A stretch of DNA of 64,000 bases from Oscillospiraceae bacterium. GTDB lineage: Bacteria; Bacillota; Clostridia; Saccharofermentanales; Saccharofermentanaceae. This document shows positions 7,417-16,687 of the stretch, one piece after another. A program made the position numbers and the translations under genes. Location of the stretch: positions 452,843 through 516,842 of the forward strand of contig CACWXL010000001.1 in NCBI GenBank assembly GCA_902764825.1, given 5' to 3'. The notes under the pieces are model-generated. The model had not been told where the DNA came from, did not search any database, and was given only the letters and a program-made list of their open reading frames with translations. Position 1 is the first letter of the stretch, and every line of letters begins with the position of its first letter.

Positions 7417-7758
7417 ATGCAACAGGAAATAATGATCGAGAGACTCAAAAATCGCCGTACAGAACTCGGAATCACCCAAGCTGATGCAGCAAAACTAATT
7501 GGTGTAAGTCAACCTGCTTATCAAAGATACGAAACAGGCATAAGAACACCATCTATTCAGGTGGTCAAGGAAATGGCTAAAGCATTAAACACTTCAGTTG
7601 ATTATCTTTCAGGTAAAAGCGAACAGGGTTCCTCAGAGTACATTATTATCAACCGCAATGATTCGCCGCTGCTATTTGCAGTTGTAAGTCAATGCATAGA
7701 ATTAGACGATGACGCACTAAACAGGCTGAATAACTATTTCAGCAAATTAAAACCATAA
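7417..7758 (+). CDS. XRE-family helix-turn-helix regulator
   Basis: A 113-residue protein with a Cro/C1-type helix-turn-helix at residues 8-65 (ERLKNRRTELGITQADAAKLIGVSQPAYQRYETG split over the five helices), typical of phage and toxin-antitoxin repressors. The C-terminal 45 residues form a small domain (EYIIINRNDSPLLFAVV...) that may mediate dimerisation. AAGGAG lies six bases before the ATG. It is transcribed divergently from the 126-aa / DUF1016 pair and is very likely the repressor of both promoters through the two identical operators between them. Like its neighbours it is AT-rich. Its end faces the sir2 gene, 31 bases away. Confidence 0.9.
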   Translation: MQQEIMIERLKNRRTELGITQADAAKLIGVSQPAYQRYETGIRTPSIQVVKEMAKALNTSVDYLSGKSEQGSSEYIIINRNDSPLLFAVVSQCIELDDDALNRLNNYFSKLKP

Positions 7759-7789
7759 CAATCAACATCAATATCAGTTTTCAACGATT

Positions 7790-8536
7790 CTATTCCAGAA
7801 CTATCGAATCCAGAACCTCAGTGATATTGTCATGAAATACAAGATGTGCGTTCCTGTCCGCAAACGTCTTATCCCTGTTGATTATTACAAGATACTTGCC
7901 TGAGAAATCATAAGCCAGTGAAGCTGCCGGCTGAACAGCCAGCGAAGTACCGCCGATTATTAGGCAGTCTGCCCTGAACACGAGCCTTTTGGATTCGATC
8001 CATGCTGTTTGAGGCAGTCCTTCGCCGTAAAGCGTGACATCAGGCCTTACCATGCCGCCGCATTTGGGACACTTGGGGATAGGACCTTCTGATTTGAAGA
8101 TGAAATCGAAAGGATATTGCTCATGGCACTTCATGCAGTAGTTGCGGTATGTTGTGCCATGAACCTCCTGGACATTCTTGCTTCCTGCTCTCTGATGAAG
8201 TCCGTCGATATTCTGCGTTATGATGCCGTCGAGTTTTCCGGCCTTCTCCATCTCTGCGAGCTTATAGTGGGCTCTGTTCGGCTCGATGCCTGCAGTGTTG
8301 AGCTTCTGTCTGTAGAACTCATAGAAGACATCCGGGTGATCGACAAGGCAGTCGATGCTCAGGAGGTATTCCGGACTGTATCTGTCGAACTTTACGTCAT
8401 GCTGGTTATAAAGGCCGTCCTTGCTCCTGAAATCAGGGATCCCGCTCTCAGTCGACACGCCTGCTCCGCCAAAGAAAACAATGTGATTGCATTCTCTTAC
8501 TATTCTGTTCAGTTCAGCAACTTTTTGTTCGTCCAT
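7790..8536 (-). CDS. cobB: NAD-dependent protein deacylase (sirtuin)
   Basis: A 248-residue class III deacylase that removes acyl groups from lysines using NAD. Visible are the Rossmann motifs GGAGVSTESGIPDFRS near residue 23 and QNIDGLHQRAG near 112, the catalytic histidine in EVHGTTYRNYC, and a zinc ribbon formed by CMKC and CPKC. Length is normal. It lies 15 bases after dnaE and is the last gene of the uvrB-dnaE-sir2 group. The ATG at 8536 follows a GGAGGAGAG site. Confidence 0.94.
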   Translation of the reverse strand: MDEQKVAELNRIVRECNHIVFFGGAGVSTESGIPDFRSKDGLYNQHDVKFDRYSPEYLLSIDCLVDHPDVFYEFYRQKLNTAGIEPNRAHYKLAEMEKAGKLDGIITQNIDGLHQRAGSKNVQEVHGTTYRNYCMKCHEQYPFDFIFKSEGPIPKCPKCGGMVRPDVTLYGEGLPQTAWIESKRLVFRADCLIIGGTSLAVQPAASLAYDFSGKYLVIINRDKTFADRNAHLVFHDNITEVLDSIVLE

Positions 8537-8551
8537 AAGGCTCTCCTCCTT

Positions 8552-11500
8552 TTAGATCATCTCGATATTATCTTCACCTACTAATTCGGCAAGTTTAGTG
8601 AGCACCGCCTCGTCAGGCGCTATGCTGCACATGTTATCAAGTCTTAATACGCTGTTATCAGCTTTGAAAAGGACTTCTACCGGCATATTGCCGTGGAAAT
8701 ATGCAAGGAAGTTCAAGAGCCTGTTAAAGCCCTTCGAATCAGGCCTGCCGGAATAGCGGATCCTTAAGACTCCGCCGCCTGCCACGATCTCAGGAGCCTT
8801 GTCAGGAGCAGCTTCCTGCTGAACCTGAACAGGAGCTGCGGGAACACTCTGCGTAATACCGGTCTGAACGGCCTTAGTATTAACGGCAGGAACCGGTATA
8901 GGCTTTACGGTCTGCGCTCCGTCTCTTTCCCTTAATGCAGTCTGGTATCCCCTGTCATTTCTTATCCTGCTTAAGAGCGTGGGATCGTCAGACAGTTCAA
9001 ATACGGAATCAGCGAACATCGAGAGCTCGCCGCCTTCCCTCATCTGTCTTCTGCCGACAAAAAGATAAGGCTTATTCTTCTCGACCAGTCTGTTATATGT
9101 ATCGAAATTCTTTCCGAAGAGCAGAACTTCGAATGCACCGCTCAAGTCTTCACAGGTGATGGTGCTCATCATGGTCTTTTTCTTCGTATAACCGGTACGC
9201 TTGTCAGTTACCATTCCGCACATTGCAACCTGCTTGTTATCGTCCAATGCATCACTTCCCGAGAGCGATAAGATATCCGATGCTTCGGACATGTCGAACG
9301 TCGCGACTTCAGATATCAGCTTGGTATAGGAAGCAAGAGGATTGCCGGACAGATAGATGCCGACCATCTCCTTCTCATATCCGAGCTTTTGGGCTTCAGG
9401 ATATTCAGGAATATCGGGGATAAATATGGACGGCCCTGCGGCTTCGCTCCCGCCGAGATCAAAGAGCGATAACTGGCCTTCGATATTGCGGCTGTCAGAA
9501 TGTGCGATTCTGTCTAATTCAGTCTGCACGCAGGCTGTCATCTGGGCTCTGGTAAGACCGAAAGAATCCATGCAGGAAGCAAGTATCAGTGCTTCTGCAA
9601 CATTCTTCTTAACGCCGATCTTTGCGCCTCTTACGACGAAGTCTTCAAACGACTTGTAATCGCCGTTCTTCTCCCTGTCATTTAAGATATCGAGCACGGC
9701 GCCTTCACCGACATTCTTGATGACGGTCAGGCCTATCCTGATCTTGCGGTCGCCTTCTGTCGTGAAGCGCTCACGGCTCTTGTTGATATCAGGCGGAAGC
9801 ACTTCTATTCCCATCGCAGAGCAGCAGGAGATATAGTACGAAGCCTTGCCGAGATCGTTCCTGAAGGAATTGAGCGTAGCCGCCATGAATTCTGTCGGAT
9901 AGTAGTATTTGAAATAAGCCGTCCAGTAACCTACGACCGCATAACATGCAGCATGCGATTTGTTGAATGCGTATCCGGCAAAGCCTGCTACATCGTCGAA
10001 GATCTTTGCAGCAGTCTTCTCGGGAACGCCGCGCTTTATGCAGCCGTCGATCTGACGTCCCTTATCATCTATACCGCCATACATGAAGAGGTTCCTGTAG
10101 TTCTCCATTATGGACTTCTTCTTTTTGCTCATTGCACGTCTGATGTTATCGGACTGTCCCATCGAGAAACCTGCAAGATCTCTTACGATCTGCATTACCT
10201 GTTCCTGATAGATCGCGCATCCGTATGTAACGTTTAAGATGGGTTCGAGCAGCGGATGGTCGTATGTGATGTGCGAAGGATTCCTCTTGCAGTCAACATA
10301 CTTCGGGATCTGATCCATAGGGCCGGGTCTGTAAAGTGAGATTCCGGCGATGATGTCCTCCAGGCTTTCAGGCTCTAACTGCTTCATGAACGAAGTCATG
10401 CCGCGGCTCTCAAGCTGGAATATGCCGACGGTCTCGCCTCGCCCTATCATCTTAAAGATCTCAGGATCATCCAAAGGAATGCGGTCAAGATCTATAGTCT
10501 TGCCGTAGTTATTCTTTACGAGCTCTACACAGTCCTGAAGAACGGTGAGAGTCCTAAGGCCCAGAAAGTCGAACTTAAGAAGGCCTATGCTCTCGACATC
10601 GGTTTTCGCGAACTGCACAGCGACCGTATCGTCATTTACCGCCAAAGGCGCGATGTCCGTAATATCTTTACCTGATATGATTATTCCCGCCGCGTGCGTA
10701 CCGGCATTTCTCGGAAGTCCTTCAACACGCATTGCCATGTCGATGACTTTCCTCGCTTCGGGATCCGTATCGTAGGCTTCCTTGAATTCAGTGCTGATCT
10801 CCAACGCCTGCTTCAAAGTCATTCCGACCGTGAAAGGTATCATCTTCGTGAGCTTATTGCTCTGCGCTATCGGCATGTTAAGTACTCTTGCAACGTCCTT
10901 TACGGCCTGCCTTGCAGCAAGCGTACCGAAAGTGATTACGTGAGCAACTCTCGTCTTGCCGTATTTCTCAGTAACATAGTCTATTGCGATCTGTCTTCTC
11001 TCATCGTTGAAGTCAACGTCGAAGTCCGGCATCGATACTCTCTCCGAGTTTAGGAATCGCTCGAAAACAAGACCGTATCTGATCGGGTCGATATCCGTGA
11101 TACCTACCGCATATGCAACGAGCGAACCTGCGCCTGAACCTCTTCCAGGTCCGACGATAACCCCGTGAGTCTTTGCATAATTAATGAAGTCCCAGACTAT
11201 GAGATAGTAATCCGTATATCCCATGCTGTTGATAACGGAAAGCTCATATTCGGCGCGCTTAATGTAGTCGTCAGCGCTTCCCGTGGGAGGCGTTATCTCG
11301 AATCTCTTCTTAAGTCCCTTATAAGTCAGATCAGCCAAGTATTCCGCGTGATCCTTATATCCTTCGGGCACCTCATAAACAGGAAGGTGGATGGTCTCAA
11401 AATCGTATTCGGCATGGCACATGTCAGCGATCTTTCCGGTATTCTCGATGGCCTCGGAAAGCTCAGGGAAAAAGCGTCTCATCTCAGTCTCTGACTTCAC

Positions 11501-12241
11501 ATAGAAATCATTGCAGGACATGCGCATACGGTTCTCGTCATCTATCCTTGCCGCCGTTGAAATGCAAAGAAGGATATCCTGCGCTTCATAGTCATCCTTC
11601 ATCAGATAATGACAGTCATTGGTCGCAACAAGAGGAATGCCTGTCTCATTCGATATCTTAACAAGGGCGGCATTAACCTTAGCCTGTTCGGGCGTCGTAT
11701 TTGCCTGGATCTCAAGATAGTAATTGCCCCTGCCGAAGAGCCTGTCATACCATACCGCAGTCTGCGCAGCCTTCTCAGTCTCACCGGATAAGATGAACGA
11801 AGCTACTTTCCCCGCAATGCAGCCTGAAAGACAGATCAAACCCTCGTGCCATTTCTCGAGGAGCTCCTCATCGATCCTCGGGCGCCTGTAAAAGCCTTCA
11901 GTAAAGCCTGCAGACACGAGTCTGTTGAGATTTGCAAGACCGACGTTGTCCTTAGCCAGAAGGATCAGGTGGTTATAGTACTTGTCTTCCCTTCCGGGAA
12001 CAACTGTCTTATCGAATCTGGAACCCGGTGCAACATAGACTTCACAGCCGATTACCGGATGGATCCCGTTAGCCTTCATCTCACGGTAGAAAGAAACTGC
12101 ACCGTACATTACGCCGTGATCGGTTATGGCGCATGAAGTCATGCCCATGTCCTTAAGTCTCTGCGCAAGATCCTTTATCTTGATCGCACCGTCAAGAAGA
12201 CTGTATTCAGTATGAAGATGTAAGTGACAAAAGCCGCTCAT
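8552..12241 (-). CDS. dnaE: DNA polymerase III alpha subunit (DnaE)
   Basis: A 1229-residue replicative polymerase subunit. The N-terminal PHP domain is intact, beginning HLHLHTEYSLLDGA; the polymerase core shows the catalytic aspartates in MPDFDVDFNDERR near residue 405, with GPGRGSGAGSLVAYA upstream; a helix-hairpin-helix and an OB-fold region (around 1000-1080) follow. A low-complexity linker rich in Pro, Val, Gln and Ala precedes the last domain. Clostridia normally carry a second polymerase, PolC, which is not in this window. The ATG overlaps the uvrB stop by four bases, so the two are translationally coupled. Confidence 0.96.
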   Translation of the reverse strand: MSGFCHLHLHTEYSLLDGAIKIKDLAQRLKDMGMTSCAITDHGVMYGAVSFYREMKANGIHPVIGCEVYVAPGSRFDKTVVPGREDKYYNHLILLAKDNVGLANLNRLVSAGFTEGFYRRPRIDEELLEKWHEGLICLSGCIAGKVASFILSGETEKAAQTAVWYDRLFGRGNYYLEIQANTTPEQAKVNAALVKISNETGIPLVATNDCHYLMKDDYEAQDILLCISTAARIDDENRMRMSCNDFYVKSETEMRRFFPELSEAIENTGKIADMCHAEYDFETIHLPVYEVPEGYKDHAEYLADLTYKGLKKRFEITPPTGSADDYIKRAEYELSVINSMGYTDYYLIVWDFINYAKTHGVIVGPGRGSGAGSLVAYAVGITDIDPIRYGLVFERFLNSERVSMPDFDVDFNDERRQIAIDYVTEKYGKTRVAHVITFGTLAARQAVKDVARVLNMPIAQSNKLTKMIPFTVGMTLKQALEISTEFKEAYDTDPEARKVIDMAMRVEGLPRNAGTHAAGIIISGKDITDIAPLAVNDDTVAVQFAKTDVESIGLLKFDFLGLRTLTVLQDCVELVKNNYGKTIDLDRIPLDDPEIFKMIGRGETVGIFQLESRGMTSFMKQLEPESLEDIIAGISLYRPGPMDQIPKYVDCKRNPSHITYDHPLLEPILNVTYGCAIYQEQVMQIVRDLAGFSMGQSDNIRRAMSKKKKSIMENYRNLFMYGGIDDKGRQIDGCIKRGVPEKTAAKIFDDVAGFAGYAFNKSHAACYAVVGYWTAYFKYYYPTEFMAATLNSFRNDLGKASYYISCCSAMGIEVLPPDINKSRERFTTEGDRKIRIGLTVIKNVGEGAVLDILNDREKNGDYKSFEDFVVRGAKIGVKKNVAEALILASCMDSFGLTRAQMTACVQTELDRIAHSDSRNIEGQLSLFDLGGSEAAGPSIFIPDIPEYPEAQKLGYEKEMVGIYLSGNPLASYTKLISEVATFDMSEASDILSLSGSDALDDNKQVAMCGMVTDKRTGYTKKKTMMSTITCEDLSGAFEVLLFGKNFDTYNRLVEKNKPYLFVGRRQMREGGELSMFADSVFELSDDPTLLSRIRNDRGYQTALRERDGAQTVKPIPVPAVNTKAVQTGITQSVPAAPVQVQQEAAPDKAPEIVAGGGVLRIRYSGRPDSKGFNRLLNFLAYFHGNMPVEVLFKADNSVLRLDNMCSIAPDEAVLTKLAELVGEDNIEMI

Positions 12242-14256
12242 TTCTTCCCCTTCAGTTCAATGATTATATCCCTGATCTCAGCCGCCTTCTCAAAGTCGAG
12301 GTCCTTGGCAGCCTTGGTCATCTCTACCGTAAGCTTCTCGATAAGCTTCTTGTTCTCTTCTTCCGTACCGCCCGATACGCCTTCGTTGATGAGCCTTGCA
12401 GCATCTATGCCGCCGCTCTTCGAGCCTTTGCCTCTGCCCTTGCCGCCGGAATCCTTGCTGCTCTCGGCGACGATATCAAAGACATCTCTTACGGCCTTCT
12501 TTATCGTCTTAGGCGTTATGTTATTAACTCTATTGTACTCCTGCTGGATCGCTCTTCTGCGGTTTGTCTCAGATACGGCATTCATCATGGAATCCGTTAT
12601 CTCATCCGCATAGAGGACTACCCTGCCGTGATCGTTACGGGCGCAGCGTCCTATGATCTGGATCAGGGATCTCTCGGACCTTAAGAATCCTTCCTTATCC
12701 GCATCAAGTATCATGAGGAGCGATACCTCAGGCAGGTCGATACCTTCCCTCAGGAGATTGATACCGACTATTACGTCGACCTCATCATTTCGAAGCTGGT
12801 TAAGTATCTGCATGCGCTCGACTGCCTTGATATCGGAATGCAGATAGGTGACCCTGATATTCTCCTTCTTAAGGAAGTCGGTCAGGTCTTCAGCCATCCT
12901 CTTGGTAAGTGTCATGATAAGGCTCTTATCGCCTGTCTTCTTCTGTTCCTTGAGCATGGCAAGGATATCTTCGATCTGGCCTTCTACAGGGCGTATGAAT
13001 ATCTCAGGCTCCAGAAGACCCGTAGGCCTTATCATCTGCTCTACTACCTGTTCGCTGTGTTCCTTCTCGTAATCTGCAGGAGTGGCGCTGACAAATATCG
13101 TCTGTCCCATTCTCTGTTCGAACTCGGCAAACTTCAAAGGCCTGTTATCGAATGCCGAAGGAAGTCTGAATCCGTATTGGACAAGCATCTCCTTCCTCGA
13201 TCTGTCGCCGTTATACATGGCGCCTACCTGAGGTATGGTCTGGTGGGACTCATCGATGAACAAAAGGAAATCATCCGGGAAGAAGTCCATCAGCGTGCAC
13301 GGAGGCTCGCCTGCTTCTCTTCCCGCAATGTGTCTTGAATAGTTCTCGATGCCCTTACAGAAGCCCGTCTCCCTTAGCATATCCATATCGTAACGGGTGC
13401 GCTGCTCAAGGCGGTATGCTGCGATCATGTCACCTGATTCCCTTAACTCCTTAAGCCTCTCCTCAAGCTCAGCTTCGATCCTGTCTATCGCCTTATTGAG
13501 CTTTGCCCTGCCGGTCGCATAGTGCGATGCCGGGAACAGCTCGATATAATCCTTTGTAAATTCGGTCTTGCCCGTTATGGCATCGACATAACTGATCTTA
13601 TCTATCTCATCACCGAAGAAACTGATCCTCGTGAGGGTATGTTCTGAATCAGGAGTCCAGATGTCGATAACGTCTCCTTTGCGTCTGAAGCAGCCTCTTG
13701 AGAGGTCGAAATCGTTCCTCGTGTACTGCATGTTGATAAGCTGCGCCATGACATTATCCATCGGGATCTCAAGACCGGTCTCGAGCATGAGCGCAAGGGA
13801 CAGATAATCTTCCTTCTCACCGATACCGTATATGCATGAGACGGACGCCACTATTATGACGTCATCTCTGGTCAAAAGCGACTTGGTCGCCTCGTGGCGC
13901 ATACGGTCGATCTCGTCATTGATCGATGAATCCTTCTCGATATATGTATCGGTAGCCGCGATATATGCTTCAGGCTGATAGTAATCGTAGTAGGAGATGA
14001 AATACTCTACGGCATTCTCAGGGAACAACTCTTTAAACTCGGCATAGAGCTGGCCTGCCAGGGTCTTGTTATGGGCAAGCACCAAAGTGGGACGCTGGAC
14101 ACGCTCTATAATATTTGCCATGGTAAACGTCTTGCCCGAACCCGTAACACCCAGGAGCGTCTGGGCGCGCATACCGTCCTTAATACCCTGAACAAGATTA
14201 TCTATGGCCTGAGGCTGATCGCCTGACGGCTTAAAATCAGATACAAGTTTGAACAT
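12238..14256 (-). CDS. uvrB: Excinuclease ABC subunit B
   Basis: The helicase-like damage-verification subunit of nucleotide excision repair. The Walker A motif GVTGSGKT is near residue 38, the beta-hairpin that clamps DNA includes YYDYYQPEAYI near 92, helicase motif DESH lies near 338, and a C-terminal UVR domain that contacts UvrC ends the protein (DLDFEKAAEIRDIIIELKGKK split by charged residues). The 672-residue length is normal apart from a Gly/Lys-rich linker near 620. It is the first gene of the uvrB-dnaE-sir2 operon. UvrA and UvrC are not in the window. Confidence 0.97.
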   Translation of the reverse strand: MFKLVSDFKPSGDQPQAIDNLVQGIKDGMRAQTLLGVTGSGKTFTMANIIERVQRPTLVLAHNKTLAGQLYAEFKELFPENAVEYFISYYDYYQPEAYIAATDTYIEKDSSINDEIDRMRHEATKSLLTRDDVIIVASVSCIYGIGEKEDYLSLALMLETGLEIPMDNVMAQLINMQYTRNDFDLSRGCFRRKGDVIDIWTPDSEHTLTRISFFGDEIDKISYVDAITGKTEFTKDYIELFPASHYATGRAKLNKAIDRIEAELEERLKELRESGDMIAAYRLEQRTRYDMDMLRETGFCKGIENYSRHIAGREAGEPPCTLMDFFPDDFLLFIDESHQTIPQVGAMYNGDRSRKEMLVQYGFRLPSAFDNRPLKFAEFEQRMGQTIFVSATPADYEKEHSEQVVEQMIRPTGLLEPEIFIRPVEGQIEDILAMLKEQKKTGDKSLIMTLTKRMAEDLTDFLKKENIRVTYLHSDIKAVERMQILNQLRNDEVDVIVGINLLREGIDLPEVSLLMILDADKEGFLRSERSLIQIIGRCARNDHGRVVLYADEITDSMMNAVSETNRRRAIQQEYNRVNNITPKTIKKAVRDVFDIVAESSKDSGGKGRGKGSKSGGIDAARLINEGVSGGTEEENKKLIEKLTVEMTKAAKDLDFEKAAEIRDIIIELKGKK

Positions 14257-14279
14257 ATATCACCAAGGTCCCGCAAAAA

Positions 14280-14321
14280 ATAATTCTACAAAGAAACTAT
14301 ACCAAATCTTTGTAGAATTAT
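14280..14321 (-). terminator. Rho-independent terminator after the PfkB-family kinase
   Basis: Two perfect 14-base arms, 14280-14293 and 14308-14321 (ATAATTCTACAAAG and complement), followed on the minus strand by a run of T (plus-strand A tract 14275-14280). It closes the DUF212-alkD-pfkB operon. Confidence 0.85.
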
Positions 14322-14360
14322 CATAGAACGTTTGTTTGTTTATTGCAATATGAAAGGTAA

Positions 14361-15284
14361 TTATTGTCCGCTTATCGGGGCACTGTTAAATAACTCCATT
14401 ACGCGCTCTTTGGTAGGCGGATTCGTTCCTTCTGTCTCGGCTTCCGCACCGGCAAGTGCCATGCAGAGCCTGAAAGAATCCTCCGATGACATTCCGGTCT
14501 CCGAAGCATATGCAAGACCAGCCGTCATGGCGTCTCCGCAGCCCGTGGTGCAGTTGGCCTTAACATCTAATGCTCTTGTATATGTCGCTTCCATGTCCCT
14601 GCTCGCGAAAACGGCACCTACGACGCCCATTGAGATAAGGCATCTCGTAACGCCTCTTAAGACGAGATCGCCGGCTTCGTATTTCGCGCTGTCGGCATCG
14701 TTATCGATGCAGAGCTCCTCGCATGTGGGCTTTACGGCATAAGGCTTTTCTGCAAGCCCTTCTCTTAAGTATTCATCGGAAGCATCAAGGATGACTTTTA
14801 CACCTTCAACTTCCTTAAAGCTCCTGATAAGTTCCGCATATATGTCTGAAGGAGAACCCAAAGGCGGTCTTCCCGAGATTACGATCGTATCACCTGAAGT
14901 GATCTTGGACAGGATAATGTTCTTAAGCTCTTCAACAGTATCTTTGTCATACTGGGGGCCGTTGCCGTTGATATCCGTTGTTACACCGTTCTCACCGGTA
15001 ATCTTGATATTGGTTCTGGTGTTTCCCGCAGGATATCTGACGCTGATGACTTCGGAGCCGATGCTCTTTAACATGGAAAGAAGCCTGTCACCGTCCTCGC
15101 CGCAGATGCCGACGCAGATAACGGAATCCTGGCCCATTACCTTAAGAGTCTTGGATACGTTTATTCCTTTTCCGCCCGGGTCTGTTCTTTCTGCAAAAGA
15201 CTGGTTGATACTTCCGGGCAAAAGACCTTCTCTGACATGAAGGCTGACATCGACTGCAGGATTAAGAGTAATTGTATAGATCAT
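14361..15284 (-). CDS. fruK: PfkB-family sugar kinase, probably 1-phosphofructokinase
   Basis: A 307-residue ribokinase-fold kinase of the FruK/LacC subgroup. It begins with the typical MIYTITLNPAVDVSL, has the substrate loop DPGGKGINVSKTL near residue 35, the TRTNIK motif near 88 characteristic of 1-phosphofructokinases, and the catalytic TTGCGDAMTAG near 250, where the aspartate is the base. It would convert fructose 1-phosphate to fructose 1,6-bisphosphate. No fructose phosphotransferase genes lie nearby, so tagatose-6-phosphate kinase activity is a possible alternative. It starts three bases after the AlkD-like gene and is followed by a strong terminator. Confidence 0.8.
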   Translation of the reverse strand: MIYTITLNPAVDVSLHVREGLLPGSINQSFAERTDPGGKGINVSKTLKVMGQDSVICVGICGEDGDRLLSMLKSIGSEVISVRYPAGNTRTNIKITGENGVTTDINGNGPQYDKDTVEELKNIILSKITSGDTIVISGRPPLGSPSDIYAELIRSFKEVEGVKVILDASDEYLREGLAEKPYAVKPTCEELCIDNDADSAKYEAGDLVLRGVTRCLISMGVVGAVFASRDMEATYTRALDVKANCTTGCGDAMTAGLAYASETGMSSEDSFRLCMALAGAEAETEGTNPPTKERVMELFNSAPISGQ

Positions 15285-15287
15285 GAC

Positions 15288-15977
15288 TTACGCCTTCCTT
15301 TTGAGTGTCTTCAGGTATTCTTTCTGTTCGGGTGTAATTCTATAACTTTCTACGGCTTTCTGAATCGATTTGTTGTGTGTCCAAATGTCTAATTTATTCT
15401 TCTCTATATATGGTAAAGTTGCGTCATATTGTTTTGCAAGAGCTGTTGCAAAATACCAGGCGATCATCATGTTGACGTAATACTCGTCAGATCTTATTTT
15501 CGAGACCTTGGTAAGATAGGAGGTCTTAAAGTCCTCATCAAGGAAATGCTCCATAAGCATCCCTATTCCGAACCTCTTGACATAAGGGTGATCCGAACCT
15601 ATCCACTTGTCTGTGTATTCGAGAAGAAGATCCTTATGCTTCTTAAAGACCTTCGGAGACATCTGGTCACAGGTTGCCCAGTTGTCAACGTACGGAAGAA
15701 ACTTATCAACGAGCTCAAATGCTCTTGCGGCATCCTTCATGCCCGAGAGAATGAATGCGTGGAGCTGGTTCTCTTCAAAATGCTTATGAGGAAGGCTGTC
15801 AAGGAACCGACCGATGTCTTCCCTCTTCGACAGCTCTTTTGCAAGGGTCCTTAATGCCGGTGTCCTGACACCTATTATCGAATCAGCATCAACCGTGGGG
15901 ATTATGGTTATCTGCATATCGCGGTAACCTTTGTCCTGAAGAGATACTAATTCCTTATAGATATCGCCGGAAATCAT
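15288..15977 (-). CDS. DNA alkylation repair protein, AlkD-like
   Basis: A 229-residue, all-helical HEAT-repeat-like DNA glycosylase of the AlkD family, which removes alkylated purines. The family motifs GVRTPALRTLAKEL near residue 37 and VDNWATCDQMSPK near 100 are clear; the aspartate of the DNWATCD motif is the one needed for catalysis in characterised AlkD. Length is normal. It sits between a DUF212 membrane protein (7 bases) and a sugar kinase (3 bases) in one transcript, a combination with no obvious shared function. Confidence 0.88.
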   Translation of the reverse strand: MISGDIYKELVSLQDKGYRDMQITIIPTVDADSIIGVRTPALRTLAKELSKREDIGRFLDSLPHKHFEENQLHAFILSGMKDAARAFELVDKFLPYVDNWATCDQMSPKVFKKHKDLLLEYTDKWIGSDHPYVKRFGIGMLMEHFLDEDFKTSYLTKVSKIRSDEYYVNMMIAWYFATALAKQYDATLPYIEKNKLDIWTHNKSIQKAVESYRITPEQKEYLKTLKRKA

Positions 15978-15984
15978 AGGAATA

Positions 15985-16446
15985 TCAGAAAACGAGATAC
16001 ATTACGATAGCAGTAGCCACGCCGAGCACAAAGCCTGCCGCAACCTGCAAAGGTGTGTGTCCGAGGAGTTCCTTGAGCTTCTCTTCGTTGGGAAGATCCG
16101 TGCCCGTAACTTTCTCAAACATCTCAGCCATGACATTGAGAAGCTCAGCCTGCTTGCCTGCCTGATATCTAACGTTCATCGCATCATGCATTACAACGAT
16201 CGCGAGGATCATCGCAACAGCGAAAACAGGAGAATCAAAACCGTTATAAAGGCCGGCTGCGATCGCAACCGAAGTAACTGTCGCAGAGTGCCCCGAAGGC
16301 ATTCCTCCGTCACCGAAAAGCCTCTCGATGCTGAATTTCTTTGTCAGGATAAAATTGCTTATACACTTAAAGACCTGGGCCAGAAACCAGGAAACAACGC
16401 CTACGACCAGGATCTTATTTGTTACTATCTGCAGAAGGAAATCCAT
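15985..16446 (-). CDS. DUF212 (YuiD-like) divergent PAP2-family membrane protein
   Basis: A 153-residue membrane protein with about four hydrophobic helices. The PAP2-like signature is visible as GGMPSGHSATVTSVA near residue 48 and the later HDAMNVRYQAGKQA near 87, matching the DUF212 acid-phosphatase-related family. Related proteins act on lipid or isoprenoid phosphates, but this subgroup has no established substrate. It is the first gene of its operon, behind a good promoter. Confidence 0.85.
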   Translation of the reverse strand: MDFLLQIVTNKILVVGVVSWFLAQVFKCISNFILTKKFSIERLFGDGGMPSGHSATVTSVAIAAGLYNGFDSPVFAVAMILAIVVMHDAMNVRYQAGKQAELLNVMAEMFEKVTGTDLPNEEKLKELLGHTPLQVAAGFVLGVATAIVMYLVF

Positions 16447-16485
16447 ACAATCCCTTTCAATTCCATAATCTAACCTATTTTACCC

Positions 16486-16513
16486 TATAAACGGCAAAAA
16501 TAAAGACTGTCAA
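16486..16513 (-). promoter_or_regulatory. Promoter of the DUF212-alkD-pfkB operon
   Basis: On the minus strand a perfect TTGACA (16508-16513), a 16-base spacer and TTTATA (16486-16491), about 40 bases before the DUF212 start. Confidence 0.6.
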
Positions 16514-16525
16514 AATGACACAAAC

Positions 16526-16557
16526 AAAAAGATGCCGTAGCTTTCAACTACGGCATC
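16526..16557 (-). terminator. Rho-independent terminator after obgE
   Basis: Ten-base arms GATGCCGTAG (16531-16540) and CTACGGCATC (16548-16557) with a seven-base loop, followed on the minus strand by a T run (plus-strand AAAAA at 16526-16530). It ends the rplU-prp-rpmA-obgE transcript. Confidence 0.88.
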
Positions 16558-16687
16558 TCTACAAACAAACTCAAAACTCTTATCCAAAGTGGTCTCGTTC
16601 TTACGCTTTAATAGTACAGTACCATTAAGGCATCATAAGGGAACGTTTGTTAATAATATGTGAACAAAGAGCTCCAATTTTGAAATC

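Noticed and set aside
5847..7758. Type I restriction system around the DUF1016 gene
   Set aside because: DUF1016 genes often lie next to hsdRMS, but no methylase, specificity or restriction subunit is present here.
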